Shown here in pieces: positions 37,687-52,000 of a stretch of DNA of 64,000 nucleotides. The notes under the pieces were generated by a model, which was not told the DNA's origin, made no database searches, and worked only from the letters and a program-made list of their open reading frames with translations. The position numbers were made by a program, and so were the translations under genes. Source of the stretch: a virus; the IMG/VR virus record IMGVR_UViG_3300045684_000050, positions 1-64,000 of that record. One strand, written 5' to 3'. Position 1 is the first letter of the stretch; each line of letters starts with the position of its first letter.

Positions 37687-38165
37687 TATTTGATTTGAAT
37701 AGTCTTCTTAGGAACAAAGATAGCGTTGAATTTATTCTCAGGATTATCCTTGGCCCACTTCTTAAAGTCTGCTAATTTAATCTTTTCTACTATTTCCTTA
37801 ACTACAAATTCTTTAGGAACTTTATCATAAAAGAAATCAGATCCTTTCCTATATCCAATATTGACTACATCTTTTTTGTATGATTCCATTTCATGGACTC
37901 TAAGATATGTGTCAATATTCATAGAGAACCAATTCAATGAATTCTGAGCAGACTTCTTCATAGCAGTAAGCCTCTTTATCTCTTTGTCTATTGCGTCAAG
38001 TTCATCACTCTTCATCTTGTATACGAAATAGTATCCTCTTATCTTATCTTCTCCGTCTGCAATATTCTTGTCATAAGCTTCTAATAATTCATCAGTTGCT
38101 TCTCCTGACTCTAACAGTTCTACCAATTGTAGAAACTCTTGGTTTATTTCATATAACTTTGCCAT
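37686..38165 (-). CDS. Gp157-like phage protein
   Basis: The 159-residue product matches the Siphovirus Gp157 family: an N-terminal helix, AYDKNIADGEDKIRGYYFVY, then DAIDKEIKRLTAMKKSAQNS, then a long C-terminal part with NIGYRKGSDFFYD and KLADFKKWAKDN. The family has been linked to phage resistance when expressed from plasmids and often lies beside single-strand-binding or recombination genes in replication modules. Here it lies between the primase and the SSB-like gene. Biochemistry is not established. Confidence 0.75.
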   Translation of the reverse strand: MAKLYEINQEFLQLVELLESGEATDELLEAYDKNIADGEDKIRGYYFVYKMKSDELDAIDKEIKRLTAMKKSAQNSLNWFSMNIDTYLRVHEMESYKKDVVNIGYRKGSDFFYDKVPKEFVVKEIVEKIKLADFKKWAKDNPENKFNAIFVPKKTIQIK

Positions 38166-38236
38166 ATTCTTAATTTAATTTAATTGTCAATTATTCATAC
38201 TTATGGATATCATGTCATAAGTAAAGGCTACCATGA

Positions 38237-39397
38237 CTAAAATGGTAAATCCTCATAATCCTGTAATGGTGGTGCATCTTCAGGGAAATTAGTATTCTCA
38301 ACACCTGGAGATTTAAAAACTAATCTATCAGGTCTCACTCTATCTTGCCCTACTGCAGGGGGTGGCTGCATCTGTGGTGGCGGTGGAGCTTGTTGTACCT
38401 GTGGTGGTGGCTGTGGTGGTTGATATTGCTGTACTGGAGGCCCTTGTGGTGGAGCTATCGGTGGTGCTTTAACAGGAGGTGGAAATCCAAAATCATCAGG
38501 CCTGGTAGCTTGTCCAAACCCAGCTTGTGGAGAATCAGGAGGTTTTTGGTATCCACCAACTTGCCTTGAAGGGTCAGTATTGTACGTCTGATTTATCGGA
38601 GGTGGTGGTGCCGGCTGCTGATACTGTTGCGGTGGTGGTGCCGGCTGCTGATACACATGAGCCGGAGGTTGCGGCTGCTGATACTGTTGCGGTGGTGGTG
38701 CCGGCTGCTGATACTGTTGCGGTGGTGGTGCCGGCTGCTGATACTGTTGCGGTGGTGGTGCCGGCTGCTTACCTGTAGTCTGCGGTGCATATTGCTGCTG
38801 TTGTGCATATTCATCATATTCGTTTGGGCCCTTTATGCTTTTCAAAATACTTAGCTTGTGAGCAACATCCTGAGTAAACCAACTATACAATGTAGCATTC
38901 TGCTCCCTATAATCCCAAGTCATCCCTTCATACCCCCTAACCTGTACAGGCGGTGGTAAATTATCTGAAGAATATGCTGGAGTTAACTTACTACCGTCCT
39001 GGAATAAATTTAACCCTACATTCCTTTTTCCATCATTCCCGGTGATATCATAAGGAACAATAGTCATTTCTTTCATAATATCTACGTTCCTAAAAATCTT
39101 AGCAAACCTTTTGCCATATCCACTATCAAAAGGAAATGCCAATGAAATTTTATCACCATCAGACTCCATCCATAACCGGATCTCCATGGCATTAAACTTC
39201 TCGTTATTCTGAACTTTAATATCAGAAATATGAGCACTAATGCTACTGAATGAATAGTAGTACAATATACTACCATCTTTCTTCTTTCTAGTGTTCAACT
39301 GATATTGTGGCTGCTCTGGTTGCTCATTAAATGATTGTGTCAACTTACCATTGTAAAAAGATAAGTAAGATGACGAAGATGCTTGTGTTACCTTCAT
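38237..39397 (-). CDS. ssb: SSB-like single-stranded DNA-binding protein with proline-rich linker
   Basis: The first 165 residues form a beta-rich, OB-fold-like domain. A long disordered linker follows, built from PAPPPQQYQQ repeats (five near-identical ones) and further Pro/Gln-rich sequence to about residue 360. The C-terminus ends in APPLQDYEDLPF, the acidic tip plus Pro-Phe that defines bacterial SSB proteins and recruits partner enzymes. Its position beside the primase and Gp157-like genes supports this. The 386 residues are twice the usual SSB length because of the linker. The OB fold itself is inferred. Confidence 0.7.
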   Translation of the reverse strand: MKVTQASSSSYLSFYNGKLTQSFNEQPEQPQYQLNTRKKKDGSILYYYSFSSISAHISDIKVQNNEKFNAMEIRLWMESDGDKISLAFPFDSGYGKRFAKIFRNVDIMKEMTIVPYDITGNDGKRNVGLNLFQDGSKLTPAYSSDNLPPPVQVRGYEGMTWDYREQNATLYSWFTQDVAHKLSILKSIKGPNEYDEYAQQQQYAPQTTGKQPAPPPQQYQQPAPPPQQYQQPAPPPQQYQQPQPPAHVYQQPAPPPQQYQQPAPPPPINQTYNTDPSRQVGGYQKPPDSPQAGFGQATRPDDFGFPPPVKAPPIAPPQGPPVQQYQPPQPPPQVQQAPPPPQMQPPPAVGQDRVRPDRLVFKSPGVENTNFPEDAPPLQDYEDLPF

Positions 39398-39422
39398 GAT
39401 ATAATTGTGATTTAAAAATTAA

Positions 39423-39965
39423 TTAATTTCCTTCTTTAGTGACTGGATCTTCCTCTTTAATTTCAGGAGACTCAGAAATTACTGCATTTTCTGACTGAAT
39501 ACTGAATTCTTCATGATACTTCATCTTCATCCAGTTAAACATGCATGCAGCTTGCTTCTTAAATGTATTCTCATTCCAAGCTTTACCTACCATCAAATCC
39601 TTAGAATATGACGCTGATAAAGTAATCATTTTAGTGAATTCCTGAAATATCTGCTGTTGAGCTATATACTCAACAGGAATATCCTGTTGGAAAAAGTCAA
39701 ACTTTGTCTTTGTTTTTTCAGTAGGCAGGCCAGGATTACTTATCTCATCCTTCAGCCTATAAAAATAATTATAACCCTCTCGAAGATTATAAATGTTGTG
39801 AAAGTCAGGATGATAGTGCCTAACACTATCTCCGTTTTCAAATTCTACTTGAACTCCATAAAATGTTATATTGGACCCTGTAGGTGTAAAATCTTGCAAT
39901 CTGACTACTTTAGTCAGCTTTGATGTTCGCCATCCATGATAGCGAACTTTTATGTTATTGTTCAT
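39423..39965 (-). CDS. Hypothetical protein, first gene of the replication unit (180 aa)
   Basis: An unrecognised 180-residue protein: an N-terminal beta-rich part, a helical middle and an acidic tail (ESPEIKEEDPVTKEGN). It lies 25 bases upstream of the SSB-like gene and behind the TATATTTG box at 40003-40010, so it is the first gene of the minus-strand replication operon. A DNA-replication accessory role is a guess from context. Confidence 0.65.
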   Translation of the reverse strand: MNNNIKVRYHGWRTSKLTKVVRLQDFTPTGSNITFYGVQVEFENGDSVRHYHPDFHNIYNLREGYNYFYRLKDEISNPGLPTEKTKTKFDFFQQDIPVEYIAQQQIFQEFTKMITLSASYSKDLMVGKAWNENTFKKQAACMFNWMKMKYHEEFSIQSENAVISESPEIKEEDPVTKEGN

Positions 39966-40002
39966 GATTAGTTGTGATTTAGTTGTGAATCAATTACAAT
40001 AT

Positions 40003-40010
40003 CAAATATA
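40003..40010 (-). promoter_or_regulatory. TATATTTG promoter box of the replication unit
   Basis: The minus strand reads TATATTTG 37 bases before the ATG at 39965. The leader that follows is A/C-rich and contains no Shine-Dalgarno sequence. It would drive genes from 39965 leftwards. Confidence 0.55.
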
Positions 40011-40050
40011 ACACTTTATAATTAAAAATAAAATTATTTTTAATATTTCT

Positions 40051-43000
40051 TTATTTTTTCTTTTTGGCGACTCTATTTGCTCTAAGGAAATCAAGATATC
40101 TGGAATCATTTTTCACTTTCCTAGCTAGTCTAAATACTTCTTCTTGCCTTTCTTCAGGATCTTTTATGCGTTCTAATGACTTTATATCTTCAGATACATA
40201 TTCATTGAATATATCTGACCAAATTTTTTGTGCATCTCTCTTGGCAGCAGTCTCTAAATAATAGTCACTTGTATTGACTTTCAGTTGAGCTTGAGATCTA
40301 TATTTATATAATTCATAGCTATCAATATCTTTACCATGGATAATTTTATATGCCGGGTTCTTTTCTGCTTCATTCATGTATTGACCCATCCTATCCGCAA
40401 ATGCATCAGGAAAGAAGTAAGTGTCAAAAGTAGTAGGGATTTCATTACCTAAAATATCGTGTCTGGAATCATCATCTTTCTCAAATAACGGTACATTCCT
40501 TAAAAAAGCATTCATAAAGGTTTCATTAAAATCCTCTCCATATAGATTCTGTCTTGGAGTTCCTGCAAACTCTTTATATTGTGTGAACCCTTGTCTATAA
40601 AAACTAGAGAATGTTTGAGCATTTAGTAATCCACCCATCTTAGATGCCAGCCTATTCTTAGCAAACTCTTTATCATTCTGATACCTTCGCTTCTCGTTAT
40701 CGTTCTCTGCTCTTAATATATTTCCATCAGCTTGTTTGATGGCAGTATAAGAATCTACCATATCAATAGCTGCATCAATACCAATTTCAAACCCTTCACC
40801 ATATATATGCTTTAATGCTCCCATAGCAAAAGTCTGTGCCACAATACCTGGACTTACCTCCTGTCCTGTATCAATCTTATCTCCAATAACACCAATCATT
40901 CCTAATGGTGCAGATAATGGCGTTTCAGTCCAATTCAAATGAAAACCTCCTATAGATATCGTGTTTTCTCTGAAATCATTACCAAGTCTATTTCTATTTG
41001 TTGTGTAATCTCTATAACCTTCAGAAGTAATACTTACCATATCCCACCAGTATTTATTCTTTACTGGCTTTAAATTCCCATCCTCATCTTCTTCCCAATC
41101 AAAAGCCATGGCTATTAAACCCAAAGCCATTCCAGTTCCTACTCCAGCCCTTATTCTAAAAGATTCTCTGTCTGCTTTACTTTTACGATTGTCTTTTATT
41201 AAAAGACCAGCTTCATCATTCTTTCGCCATAAGGATGAAAAAGAAAATCCAGGAACTCGCTTTAAATCCTCTAACGATACATTATTAATTAATACCTTTC
41301 CAGAACTAATATCAAAGGATAATCGGTCAATATTTGTGAATTCAGTAAGACCGGCTTGAATAAGTGCTAATGGAGACCAGTTATAACCTAAATATATACC
41401 ATTCCCTACAGTTCTTACAATAGGAGCAAAAGTTATCCTTAATAGTTGATCCGCTATTGCAGCTACAGTACTACCCTTATTTGCCCCTCGTGTAGTAGCT
41501 GTCAATGCATAAGCAATACCTCCACTAAATAATCCATTTACTTGACTATTTAAAACAGACGTTGTTAATGCTCTATCGTGAGCCTCTTTCCGAACACTTC
41601 TTGCAGCAACATTATCTTTACCTAACTTATCGACACTAGCCTGATAGGCTTTTTCCCTATTTTCTAACACTAAACTTTTTTTAATAGTAGCTAATTCACC
41701 TTTTGATAAATTTGGATCTTCTTTTATTATTGCGTTTATCTTGTCATTCAGATCCTTAGTATATTCACCTCCTACTCCTAATGCCGTTTCCATCTCATTA
41801 AAGAATTCAGCATTACCTCTTTTGAAGTCATAATCATACTTCTTCATTACTTGATCATGTGCCTCAATAAATGTAAGTGGCTCAACAGCAAATGTATTCA
41901 AGAATACATCAATAGCTTGTAATGACCTTACCATTATTCCCGGAAGAAATATAGCAGTACCAAATAAACCATTAAGAATAGATTCAGCTTTACCTAATTT
42001 TGTTTTGCCACTAAATTTTTGTAGATGATTAGAGATAAGTTCTTTTCTTGTTTTAGCATCAGGACCCCTCTGCCCAAAGATAAGATCCATACCATGATTA
42101 AGAATTACATCAATACTACTATACCCTTGATCTGGTATCTCCTCATAACTAACTCCAGGAGCTCCTCGCTTGAATGCATCAAAAAATAATTTAGTAGCAG
42201 TTGCTCTAAATAATTCCTTATTATTCTTTTGATATTTTAAGAAATTACCTATCTGACCTCTTAATGCTAATTGAGGTAAAGCTACAAAAGCAGCTTCTAC
42301 TAGGACTAATATTCCGGATGCGGCAACAGCCTTTAATACTGTATTTTGACCAGAAAGAAGATTTATAAATCTGACACCTGTCAATATCTTCATATACCTT
42401 TGCTGCTTACTCTCTTTAGCTTCTCTCATTATAGTATGCAGCTCCCTAGATGCAGCTTCCCTATTTCTAGGGTTTACATCTTCTTCAATTATCTTTGTAA
42501 GATCTGCAGCCCTTTCAACTTCTTCTTCCGTTAATTCCCGAAGACCAAATTTTTCTGCAAATCTCGCAACAATACCTGCATCTGTCATATCACCTATCCT
42601 AATGATATCTCTCATTCTTTCTTCAATAGTAGCTCGCTGTCTATTACTCCTAACACTTGATTTTAACAATCGATTTACTAACTTAATCCTTTTCTCTCCA
42701 ATAACCTTGTGGTAGGTCCCATTTAATACTTCAGCTAAAGCGGTAGCATCAGCTACAGATAGATCCATATCCCTAATTAACGAATCAGTAAGCATTCTTA
42801 CACTAAGATTGCCTTGTTTTACACTCTTTCTCATTATAGCTCCCATGGCTATATTCGAATAGTTCTGTGGCTTAGTACCATAAGGAATATCAATGCCAGC
42901 AGCTTTCAATTGCTCAGGACTCAACTTAGAGATACCATATGTTATAGCACTCATTATCTTTGACCTACTAGCATTAACAAAATTCTGATCAAGACTTAAT

Positions 43001-46000
43001 GCATCAATCAATGACTTGACCTGGCTAAATTGCTCTCTATATTTCGCTAACCCTTCACTTGTCGTCTGTGCATTAAGATGTGCTTCTATATTTGATAATG
43101 ACTTCTGTAAAACTTGTAATGCATTCTCTCTATTTAAAAATAAATCAGTCAATGCCTTTACACTATCATTTGAAATAATGAAATCTTCTGGCAATGCACT
43201 CTTTAAAAATTTACCTGTATGAAGTTTCTTGAATTCATTCCTTAATGTATTCCTTAAAGTACTATCAATTTTCCCAAGCCTTGTTGTAAACTCAGCAACT
43301 ACTTTATTCGCATATTGATTATCAATATATTTTACAATATCAAGATTATCTTTAAAAAAAGCACCGATATCATCGATATAATCTAACTCTAATAAAAAGT
43401 TCTTTACAGCATCTAACGCTGCATCAGCACTAATTTGTGGATCTTCAAAAATTACACCTATGGTTCCTTTTACTTCTTCCTTATTCTTAATATTAAGTTT
43501 TGAGAAAAATGGATTATTATCAATATTAGTGTCTGTCCTAGAAGTACGTTTTTCTCCAAACAGCTTCAACATTCTGTCAACTAATTCTCTCTGATCCTGA
43601 CTTAAATTGTTAAGTCTCGATGCAGCATTAATTATTTCTTGATTAGATAACAGGTCTTTAGTCTCAGAATCAGCATTTTTTGCAACTTCACCTGATATGA
43701 ATTTAGAGAACTCCGCTAACGTCATACCATCTTTATCCATAGTAACTTTCTCAGCTTCTTTAAAATCAACACCACTCATTCTATTACTAATATTGATAAA
43801 CTCTTTACCCATAGTAGCACTCTCTAAATTCCTGGCCGCATGGCCAATAGCAGGAAAAGCACTGGTGACTTGAGTGATCTCAGCTCTGGTAATATTTATT
43901 TCTTCTTGAATTCCATCAACTTCTACTCCAAATGGAGCAGCAGATAAAGCTAATTGCTTATTTAATAAATGGTCTAATGTAAGAACATATATATCTAAAT
44001 CTCTTAAATCAAAATCTCCTCTCCTAAAGGCTTTTAATTCATTGACAAAATTACTTAAAGAAGCTTGATCATTACCGATACCAACTAACATTGAATCTAC
44101 TGCAGCAAATAATTCCTCAGTAGTCCTCCTATAAGATTGAATATCATTAAGGTCATCTAACTGTGCATCACGCAACTCTGGACCTAACTTAGTGAAAAGT
44201 CTACGCATGGTCCTATTAACTTCTGGATCAGATACAAAGTCAGCAGATCTCTGAATAGACGATTTTGCACTCTCCCGGGTATATGCCTGTCTTACAAATT
44301 CTTCCTTGATCCCTCTTCTATCAAATTCAGGCTTAAATGCTTCATAGAAAACATCGAATGTAGCTTCATCTTTAAAACGATCTACTCTCTCATTCAAATA
44401 GTCTTGTTGCTCCTTTAATAACCCTCGATCCCTAAGAGATCCTTCGAATTGCTTTATGTAAAACTTCCCATTAGCATCCTTTCTAAGTATATCAGCAAAA
44501 AATGATGTATTACCAATCCTAACTACATACCTACCTCCATCAACTTGATATATATGCCTTACGTTTCCAGATGCATATTCTCTCTCTCCTTGGAAATTCT
44601 TAATCCATATAGTTACTTTATCTCCAACCTTAAAATGCCTATTCCTATTGAACCTGGCAAAGAATGGTTGCGTTTGTCTATTAAAAAGATCAGCACCCCC
44701 TCTATAGTCTTCAATCCTAAAAACTTCGCCCTTGCTAAAAGAATCAGCAATACCATTAACAACATTGATTAAGTCATTAATCGTATCTACCTCTATATCA
44801 ACATCTCTGCCTATCAACTCATTAAACCAAGCTTTTATACCATCTATTATCTGTTGAGTTTTAGGTTTTGATATCCTTCCAGAGACTGTAGATAACAATC
44901 CGACTAACTCAGCAAAAAATTCATTGGCCCGGACAATATCTAATGGCCTATTACCTTGAGCCTTTGTATATTGAGATACAAAGGTCTCTACCTTCAATGC
45001 TAAATCTTTCTCGAAAGCATTACCATTGTTCAGTACACTACTAATGATGTTATGTAATTCTACAATTCTATCTGAACTAGATAAAAATGTCTTTACAGCA
45101 ATAGCATGTACAGCTTCGTGTACTACATCCTTTGAAGTTGATACTTCTGAATTTATATATATGGTATCAGTTATAGGATCATAAACTCCTTTGACATTAA
45201 CACCATACTTACTATGTAATCCTATAGTATTCGAAACAACAAATTTCGTCCCAGGACTTACCTTAGACAAAACTATCTTAGCTTTACTTATTGCATCCTG
45301 AATATCTGTTCCTACACTGACAGATACTTCTTCTACATTAACACTATCAAGATCAGTATCACTCATGGAGATGACGGTACCATCAGCAGCCTTCAAAATA
45401 TAATTCCTTACTCCATTGTCATACTCAATACCATCTACAGTAAATATCCCTTCATATCCAATCTCTCTTAATTCATAAACATCACCTACATTTAGCAATG
45501 CATCTGGGTCTTGAACATTTAACTCAGAAACTAGCTTTTTATATTGTGAAGCTAAAGGCACATTATTGCTTACCGCCAATTCCAATACGTCACGCATGAA
45601 CTCATCGACACCTGCAAAACCATCGTTAGGCTTCCTATTCAATACATGCATATAATATGCATTAACAATAGAATCAGGACTCGTTATTCCATAGTTCTTT
45701 TGTATATCTCTCATCTCCTCTCTAGTGAAAGGATATAACTCCATAGCATCAAACTTTCCGCTTTCAGGAAATGCAACAGCATTGGCCAACATCAACGCAC
45801 CCTTTGTTTTATTAAATTCGCTAGGGAATAGATCATAGTAATCCGCTGCCAATCTAGCAACATTCCCATCAACATTCATCGACAAGTAATACTGATAAGG
45901 GTTTGCTACTGCATCTGGAAGATCCATCTGCTCAATAGCGTCCAAGGTATAATTGCTATCAGTGATGTTCTCAACACCTGCTTGGGAATACCTATTTGAT

Positions 46001-49000
46001 AAATCTCCAAAACTGATATCATTGTTTAAGAAGTCAGCAGCATAAGCATCCCATACCTTAGTTATATCTGCCTTTAATAACCCTCCTTCCAAAAGATCAG
46101 AAATATTATCTAGGATTTCATTCTTTTTCGTTGAATTTGGTAATAAATTTCCACTAACCAAAGACACATATGCCCTGTAAACATTTGTATTTGTATTTCT
46201 TATAAAATCTGACGGGTTCTCTACACCTAAACTACTCAATGCCCTTCGCATGGCACCTTTAAAAATATCAGTCAACCTCTTATCTATACCAGACTTTAAT
46301 GTGTTAACAGCAGAGTTATATTGAACCGGGTTAATCCCGTTCTCCATTATCTCTGCATCAATATTTTCATTTATCTCACCTAAAGCAATATCTACAGCTA
46401 CTTGATTGATAGAGTCATTAAGACTATAAAAAATATCATTATCATTACTGAAGCCTTTTTCAATTAAAGTTTTCAATACATTGATATCCGCTGCATCTTT
46501 CGATGGGTCCAAACTATCAACAAATAAATTAGTCTTCCCTGTAAGTATATCTGCCTTACCTAAACTCTGCCCAAACATATCAGCTCCTGAATTGTCTTCA
46601 GCAGATTTATTGAAACTCTTGACATAATCCTTAAAGGCTCTCTCTCCACGAGTAATATAATAGGCAGCTAAAATACTATTTGTAGTATATCCGGATCCAG
46701 AAAATAATGACAACTGATTTACTAACCCAGCAATACCACTTAACCCTTTTGATCCATTAGTATAATCATTTAATAATCGAATAGCTCCATTGATATCATC
46801 AATAATACTAAAACCTTTTAATCCTGAATTAACAAGCAAATCGGCACCTGCATAAGAAATAGCATTGAAGACAGACTTTAATCCATCTTTTCTTGCTAAC
46901 GAAAGCAGATCGTTATCAATGGTAGCAGACATTATCGTTACCTTTAATAGATCCTTTCCTAGATCAGTAAGTCTTGTTGATTTACCTTCTGTAGCAAAAT
47001 ATAAAGGAGCCTCATTGTTATTGATTATCTCTGACTTTAATAATATCTTTTTGAATTCATTGACATTAGAAGTCACAGCATAGTACTCACTAAGCACATC
47101 ATATTCTGACACACTTTGTGCAATTGATGATATTATCTTAGCTGAAAGCTGACTCTTTATTCTTTGTGATTTCTCCTCTATAGATTCACTTTTTATAGCA
47201 CTTGCATTGAATTTATGGAATTGAGCCTTTGTATATGCCGCTTCATCTGTCAACTCTCTAACAAGGACAGGAGTATCAAAAGCTTCCATCGCAGCATCAA
47301 ATTCCTTCTTATTGAATCCTAATCCTTCCGAATAATCAGGTAAGGCAGAAACATACAATCCATCAGTTCCATTAGTAGCTGCTAATTTTCTGGACATGGT
47401 TCTATTGTTACCACTAATAACAATACCATCTCCGGTAACTACAATAGGTTCATCTAATGCTCTCTCATCAAACCTGGATGCAAAAGTAACTACAGCAGCC
47501 TTAGCATCTTCGTTACTCTCATAGTTCCTTGAATTTACGGTGGTGCCATCTTCATTCGTAGGAAACCCTTCTGTCTGGCCGAATGTGTTTTCATCATGTG
47601 ATGCAAATATATTAGATGCATCTACTAATACATATTTAGCATTTAATCTCTCACCACTAGGTAATATTATTGGTCTTGATTTACCTTCTACTTTCCGAGC
47701 ATTAGTATAACTACCAATTACCGCTTCGCTCGCCTGACCTGTAGTTCCATCATCTGGAATATCTTCGCGTCCGTACTCTTCAAAATCTTGATCATCTTGT
47801 AATTCTTCTTCAATTTCAAATTCAGGATAGTTCTCAATGATATATGGAGACTTCTTTAACTCAGTAAATAACCCAGCAACAAATATATCCTTTGAGCTGT
47901 TATTAAAAGCTCTTAACATTCCAGCCTTTAAGTCTACTGAACTGATATTGCTACCATCAACAAACACTTCATTGCCAACTACAGTAACAGGATCATTAGT
48001 ATAATCTACATTGCCTGCCAAGGACATGAAAGGTTCTGCATCAACAGATGACCTTACTATCCTTACTCCTTGAGCTCTTAACCTATTCTCTACCTCTACA
48101 TCTGTACCTTCAGGAACAATAGCTACTCCAAAAGCTCCTACAGATACTGGATGATTTAAATTAGTCTGTGATACACCTTCTGGATAATCCCTCACCTGGG
48201 AAACAAAATTGTCAACTAGCTCTTTTAATTCTGGATCCACCAAAGCACCTTCATCACCAGTCCTAAAGTATTCATTTATTGAATTCAATACAGCATTGGT
48301 AGCATCAGAATTTTGCCTCAAATATAATTGCTTGCCTTGATTTACTATATTCATCATACTACCCTTGGCATCTTCCAATAGTGTGCCTACATATTTAGGA
48401 TTACTGCTCTCTGATTTATTGACAGCTATATCCCTAACACTGGTAAACTGAGAATTGTCATTTTCAAAAACTCCTACACTACCTGCAGCATTCTTCGCAG
48501 CATTGATGAAGTGTTTCGTTATCCTCTCAATAGGATTGCCTGAGAACTCTATGACACCTGTCTCCTCAAAAGGAACAAATACATTCTCTGCATTGATATT
48601 GTTATTTGATAGATTCAATGCATCCTGAGTGCCAACAAGAACTATCTGTCCTGATGAGCCGGCCACATTATCTGTCAATGATATCGAAGTTATAGAATCA
48701 TCACCTGTAATGTCTTTAGCATCTAATTTAGCTATTACACTTAATCCCTGTGGATTCCTGGAAAATAAAGCATTTTGACCTTCAGGTGCCTTTTCTTTTC
48801 CCTGTAATACATTAGCTACTTCAGAAACATAATCTCCATTATTAGAATACACATTTACCTTTATACTTCCTCTTAAAATAAAAGGAATATATGGTTCTAC
48901 CTGAGCATATAATTCAGGATGATTCTTTTTCCAATTCTTTATAGTAGCTGCATCAACTTCTAAGCTTACATCATCTATCTCCTCAGAGATATCGATACTT

Positions 49001-52000
49001 GTAGTATTGAAGATTACAGATTTCTTTTTAGAAAGATTAGTGTTATCTACTCTTTTAGCTTCTACCTCATTCTCTATACGTCTTGACTCGGCTGCACTAA
49101 GGATGGCTCCGTTCCTACCTGTGCTGGGGTTGTACCTGCGATACCTTCCTGCATCAACGTCCCATCGGTAGTTTTTTCCTCCATTGCTGGTGTAGAACTC
49201 GGGTTTGCCACCTGATTCGTTATTTCTGTCTTCAGGTCTTGTGCTTCTTGTCGGAGTTTGCTGTTCTGTGCCCCTTCTTGTGTTGGGCTGTCCGGAACTG
49301 CGGATACCACGGATGGTCCGGGCCTTACCTCCTTCTGTGAATCCAGAGACGACGCCTTGTTCTGCTTTCTGAACTCCATCAACCTGCGGAGAATTGGCAT
49401 CTGCTTCTCTTGTGATAGCTTGTTCAGCCTTTGTAATAAGCTGCTCTGATTGCTCGAGCTGCTCAAGATCGGATTGGATATTAGGATCATTGTTTAATAA
49501 GTCTTTTTGAATTAAAAATGCGATGTCATTAGCTTCCTTTCCTGTAAATTCTACTTCTTCAGTATTGATAGCTGCATCATTACCATATTCACCTGTAAGT
49601 GTACTCTTTTGTAATACTACAGATGTAACATTTCCTTGATCATCATATGTGATAGCATCTACTATGTCCGGAGCAGTATACTTCTCTCCATTAATATTAA
49701 AACTACCATCACTTGTAATATTAATAGCAGTAACAGGAGATACTCCTAGTTCAGATAAACTTACATCTACCTGATCATTAATGTTACCTAATTCCCTAAT
49801 AGTATTGTTCTGTTCAACTTCTAACCTACCACCTTCAGTAAGCCTTAATATCGCAGGCTGTCCGTCAGTAGTAAGGACTTCTACCTCTTTATCACCTTTA
49901 AGATCCTGATTGTCTAAATCGAAAGCATTATAAACACTATCATCTGGGATCCTGGTAAATTTCTTTCTCTTTCTTATTTCTTCATCCTGAAGATTCTCGT
50001 CAACTGGAGGAACAACAGTTCTTGCATTAGTATCTGCTATCTGACCAAAATCATAAATATCCCTAAGTTTATTTACAAATTTCTGAGAAGTAGTATTATT
50101 AAAGTTCTCTATAATAGCTGCTGATTGTTCAGGACTTGCACCTTGGAATAACCTACTATTGGTTATATCATCTTCTGTAAGCTCACCAATTTCAGCTAAG
50201 TATTCTAATTTGCGAATCTCCTTCCCTGCATCATAAGTAACATCTTGAGTAGTAGGATTTCCTTCTCCATCCACATCAATTACTTGCACTTTACCTTCAG
50301 CTGCTTTCTCTTCTTTTATATAATCAGTAAGAACCTTATCTGTATTAGTCATTGGCCTTAGTGGCTCATCTGGGTTGTCAATGACTTCTTCAGGATCCTC
50401 GTCTATCAAGTTCTCTTTTGCAGCTTGAGCCCTTAGATCATTAGCCGTAACTTTTGGTGGTATTGGAGGTGCCTTAATATCTTCCTCTGCCCGGGACTGT
50501 GAAGTATCAACAACATTTTCTTTAACTACCTCGGCATTAGCAAATATAGCATCTACTCTCTTATCAAATAAACCCTTGACATCTTTGCCTCTTACTGTCT
50601 GACTTGTTTCCCTATAAACAATATCTTCTAATTCTGCCTGTTGAGATTTAGTTAAATTGACGTTTGTTTCTTTCTGTTTTTCACTGATATAGTTAAGCCT
50701 ATTCTTGGCCTGAACTACCATCTCAGCTTTTTTTATAGCTTCTTCTTCTGTGATCTGGCCGTCAGCAATCATTTGTCCTAATGTCTCTGAAAACCTCTCA
50801 TAGTTATGAGCAGCCTGGACTACCATCTTCCCATATTCATTCTTTAATGTATTGTAGTTTGATACTGCAGCTATAGGTGCAGTAGCTAATGGTGTAGTTA
50901 CCAATGTTGTAACAAAATCATTAATTGTCACATTACTCTCAGCACCAAACAAACTATTAGCCATGGCTTGACTATACAATACCGATATCTCCTCCGCTTC
51001 CTCTCCTACAATTTCCTTTTTTATACCCTTAAATAAACTTTTATTGAAATTAAATTCTAATGGAGACTTAATAGCATCTTCAGCAGCTCTCTTCCCTGCA
51101 TTTTTAAATGCTGTGCCTCTCGCTGCATTGATAACACCTTTCTCAAATCCACCTATCAATGTACCTCCAGATTCAATACCTGCAGTTATTGATCCATATA
51201 AAGCAGCTTTTCCTGCATCTCCACTCCTTGCTAATTCCTCTTGATAAGCAGTACCATACGTCTGAACAAATAATGTGCCTACCAATCCGGCTCCCCCTGT
51301 AGCAGCACCAGCAGCCAACATAGGAGCCATCTGAACTACAGTATTAAATGTATTGTATGCAGCAGACTTAACTTGACTGGCACCAATACTCAACTCAGGA
51401 GTATAAGACCCTTTGTTTATATTATATTTATCAACAGCAGCCTTTTCTTCATCTGTCATGTTAACAGCAGTCTTCCCATCTGGCCTTATTATCCTAGTAA
51501 ATTCTCCACTATCATCAACCGCTACAACATGACCATCTATGTTGACAGTCTTTTCCCATAAAGGAGCAGAATAATCACTCCTTACCGTCGTTTCTTCTAA
51601 TTTCTTGACCTGCTTTAAAAAGTCTTGATTTGACAACTGATTAAAAAGTCTTTTCTTAGCCGGCCCAAAACCAGGTTCCTTATTCGCTGCTTCCAGCAAC
51701 TCTTTATTAGGATCTCCAGACACTAAACTTGGTAATGATTCCCAAAAATCAAGATATGATTGCTTTAGACTATTCCTTACCGTGCCAACAACACTAGGCT
51801 TTTGACTCGGCATTAAGTTCTGAATTGGATTCAATAAGCTAGGAATATCACTAATATTAAATAAGGATTGATCCTCATCCCTATCTGCCTGAATATCTTG
51901 TTGTGCTGCACCTACAGCTTCATCGACTCGATCTCCTTCCTCTACACCTTTAGTTCCGAAACCAGAAGTTACACTAAATCCCTTTCTTATCTCTTTACTT

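Noticed and set aside
38345-38854. Trp/Leu/Val-rich plus-strand and other minus-strand frames opposite the SSB-like gene
   Set aside because: They arise from the proline/glutamine repeat DNA in other frames.
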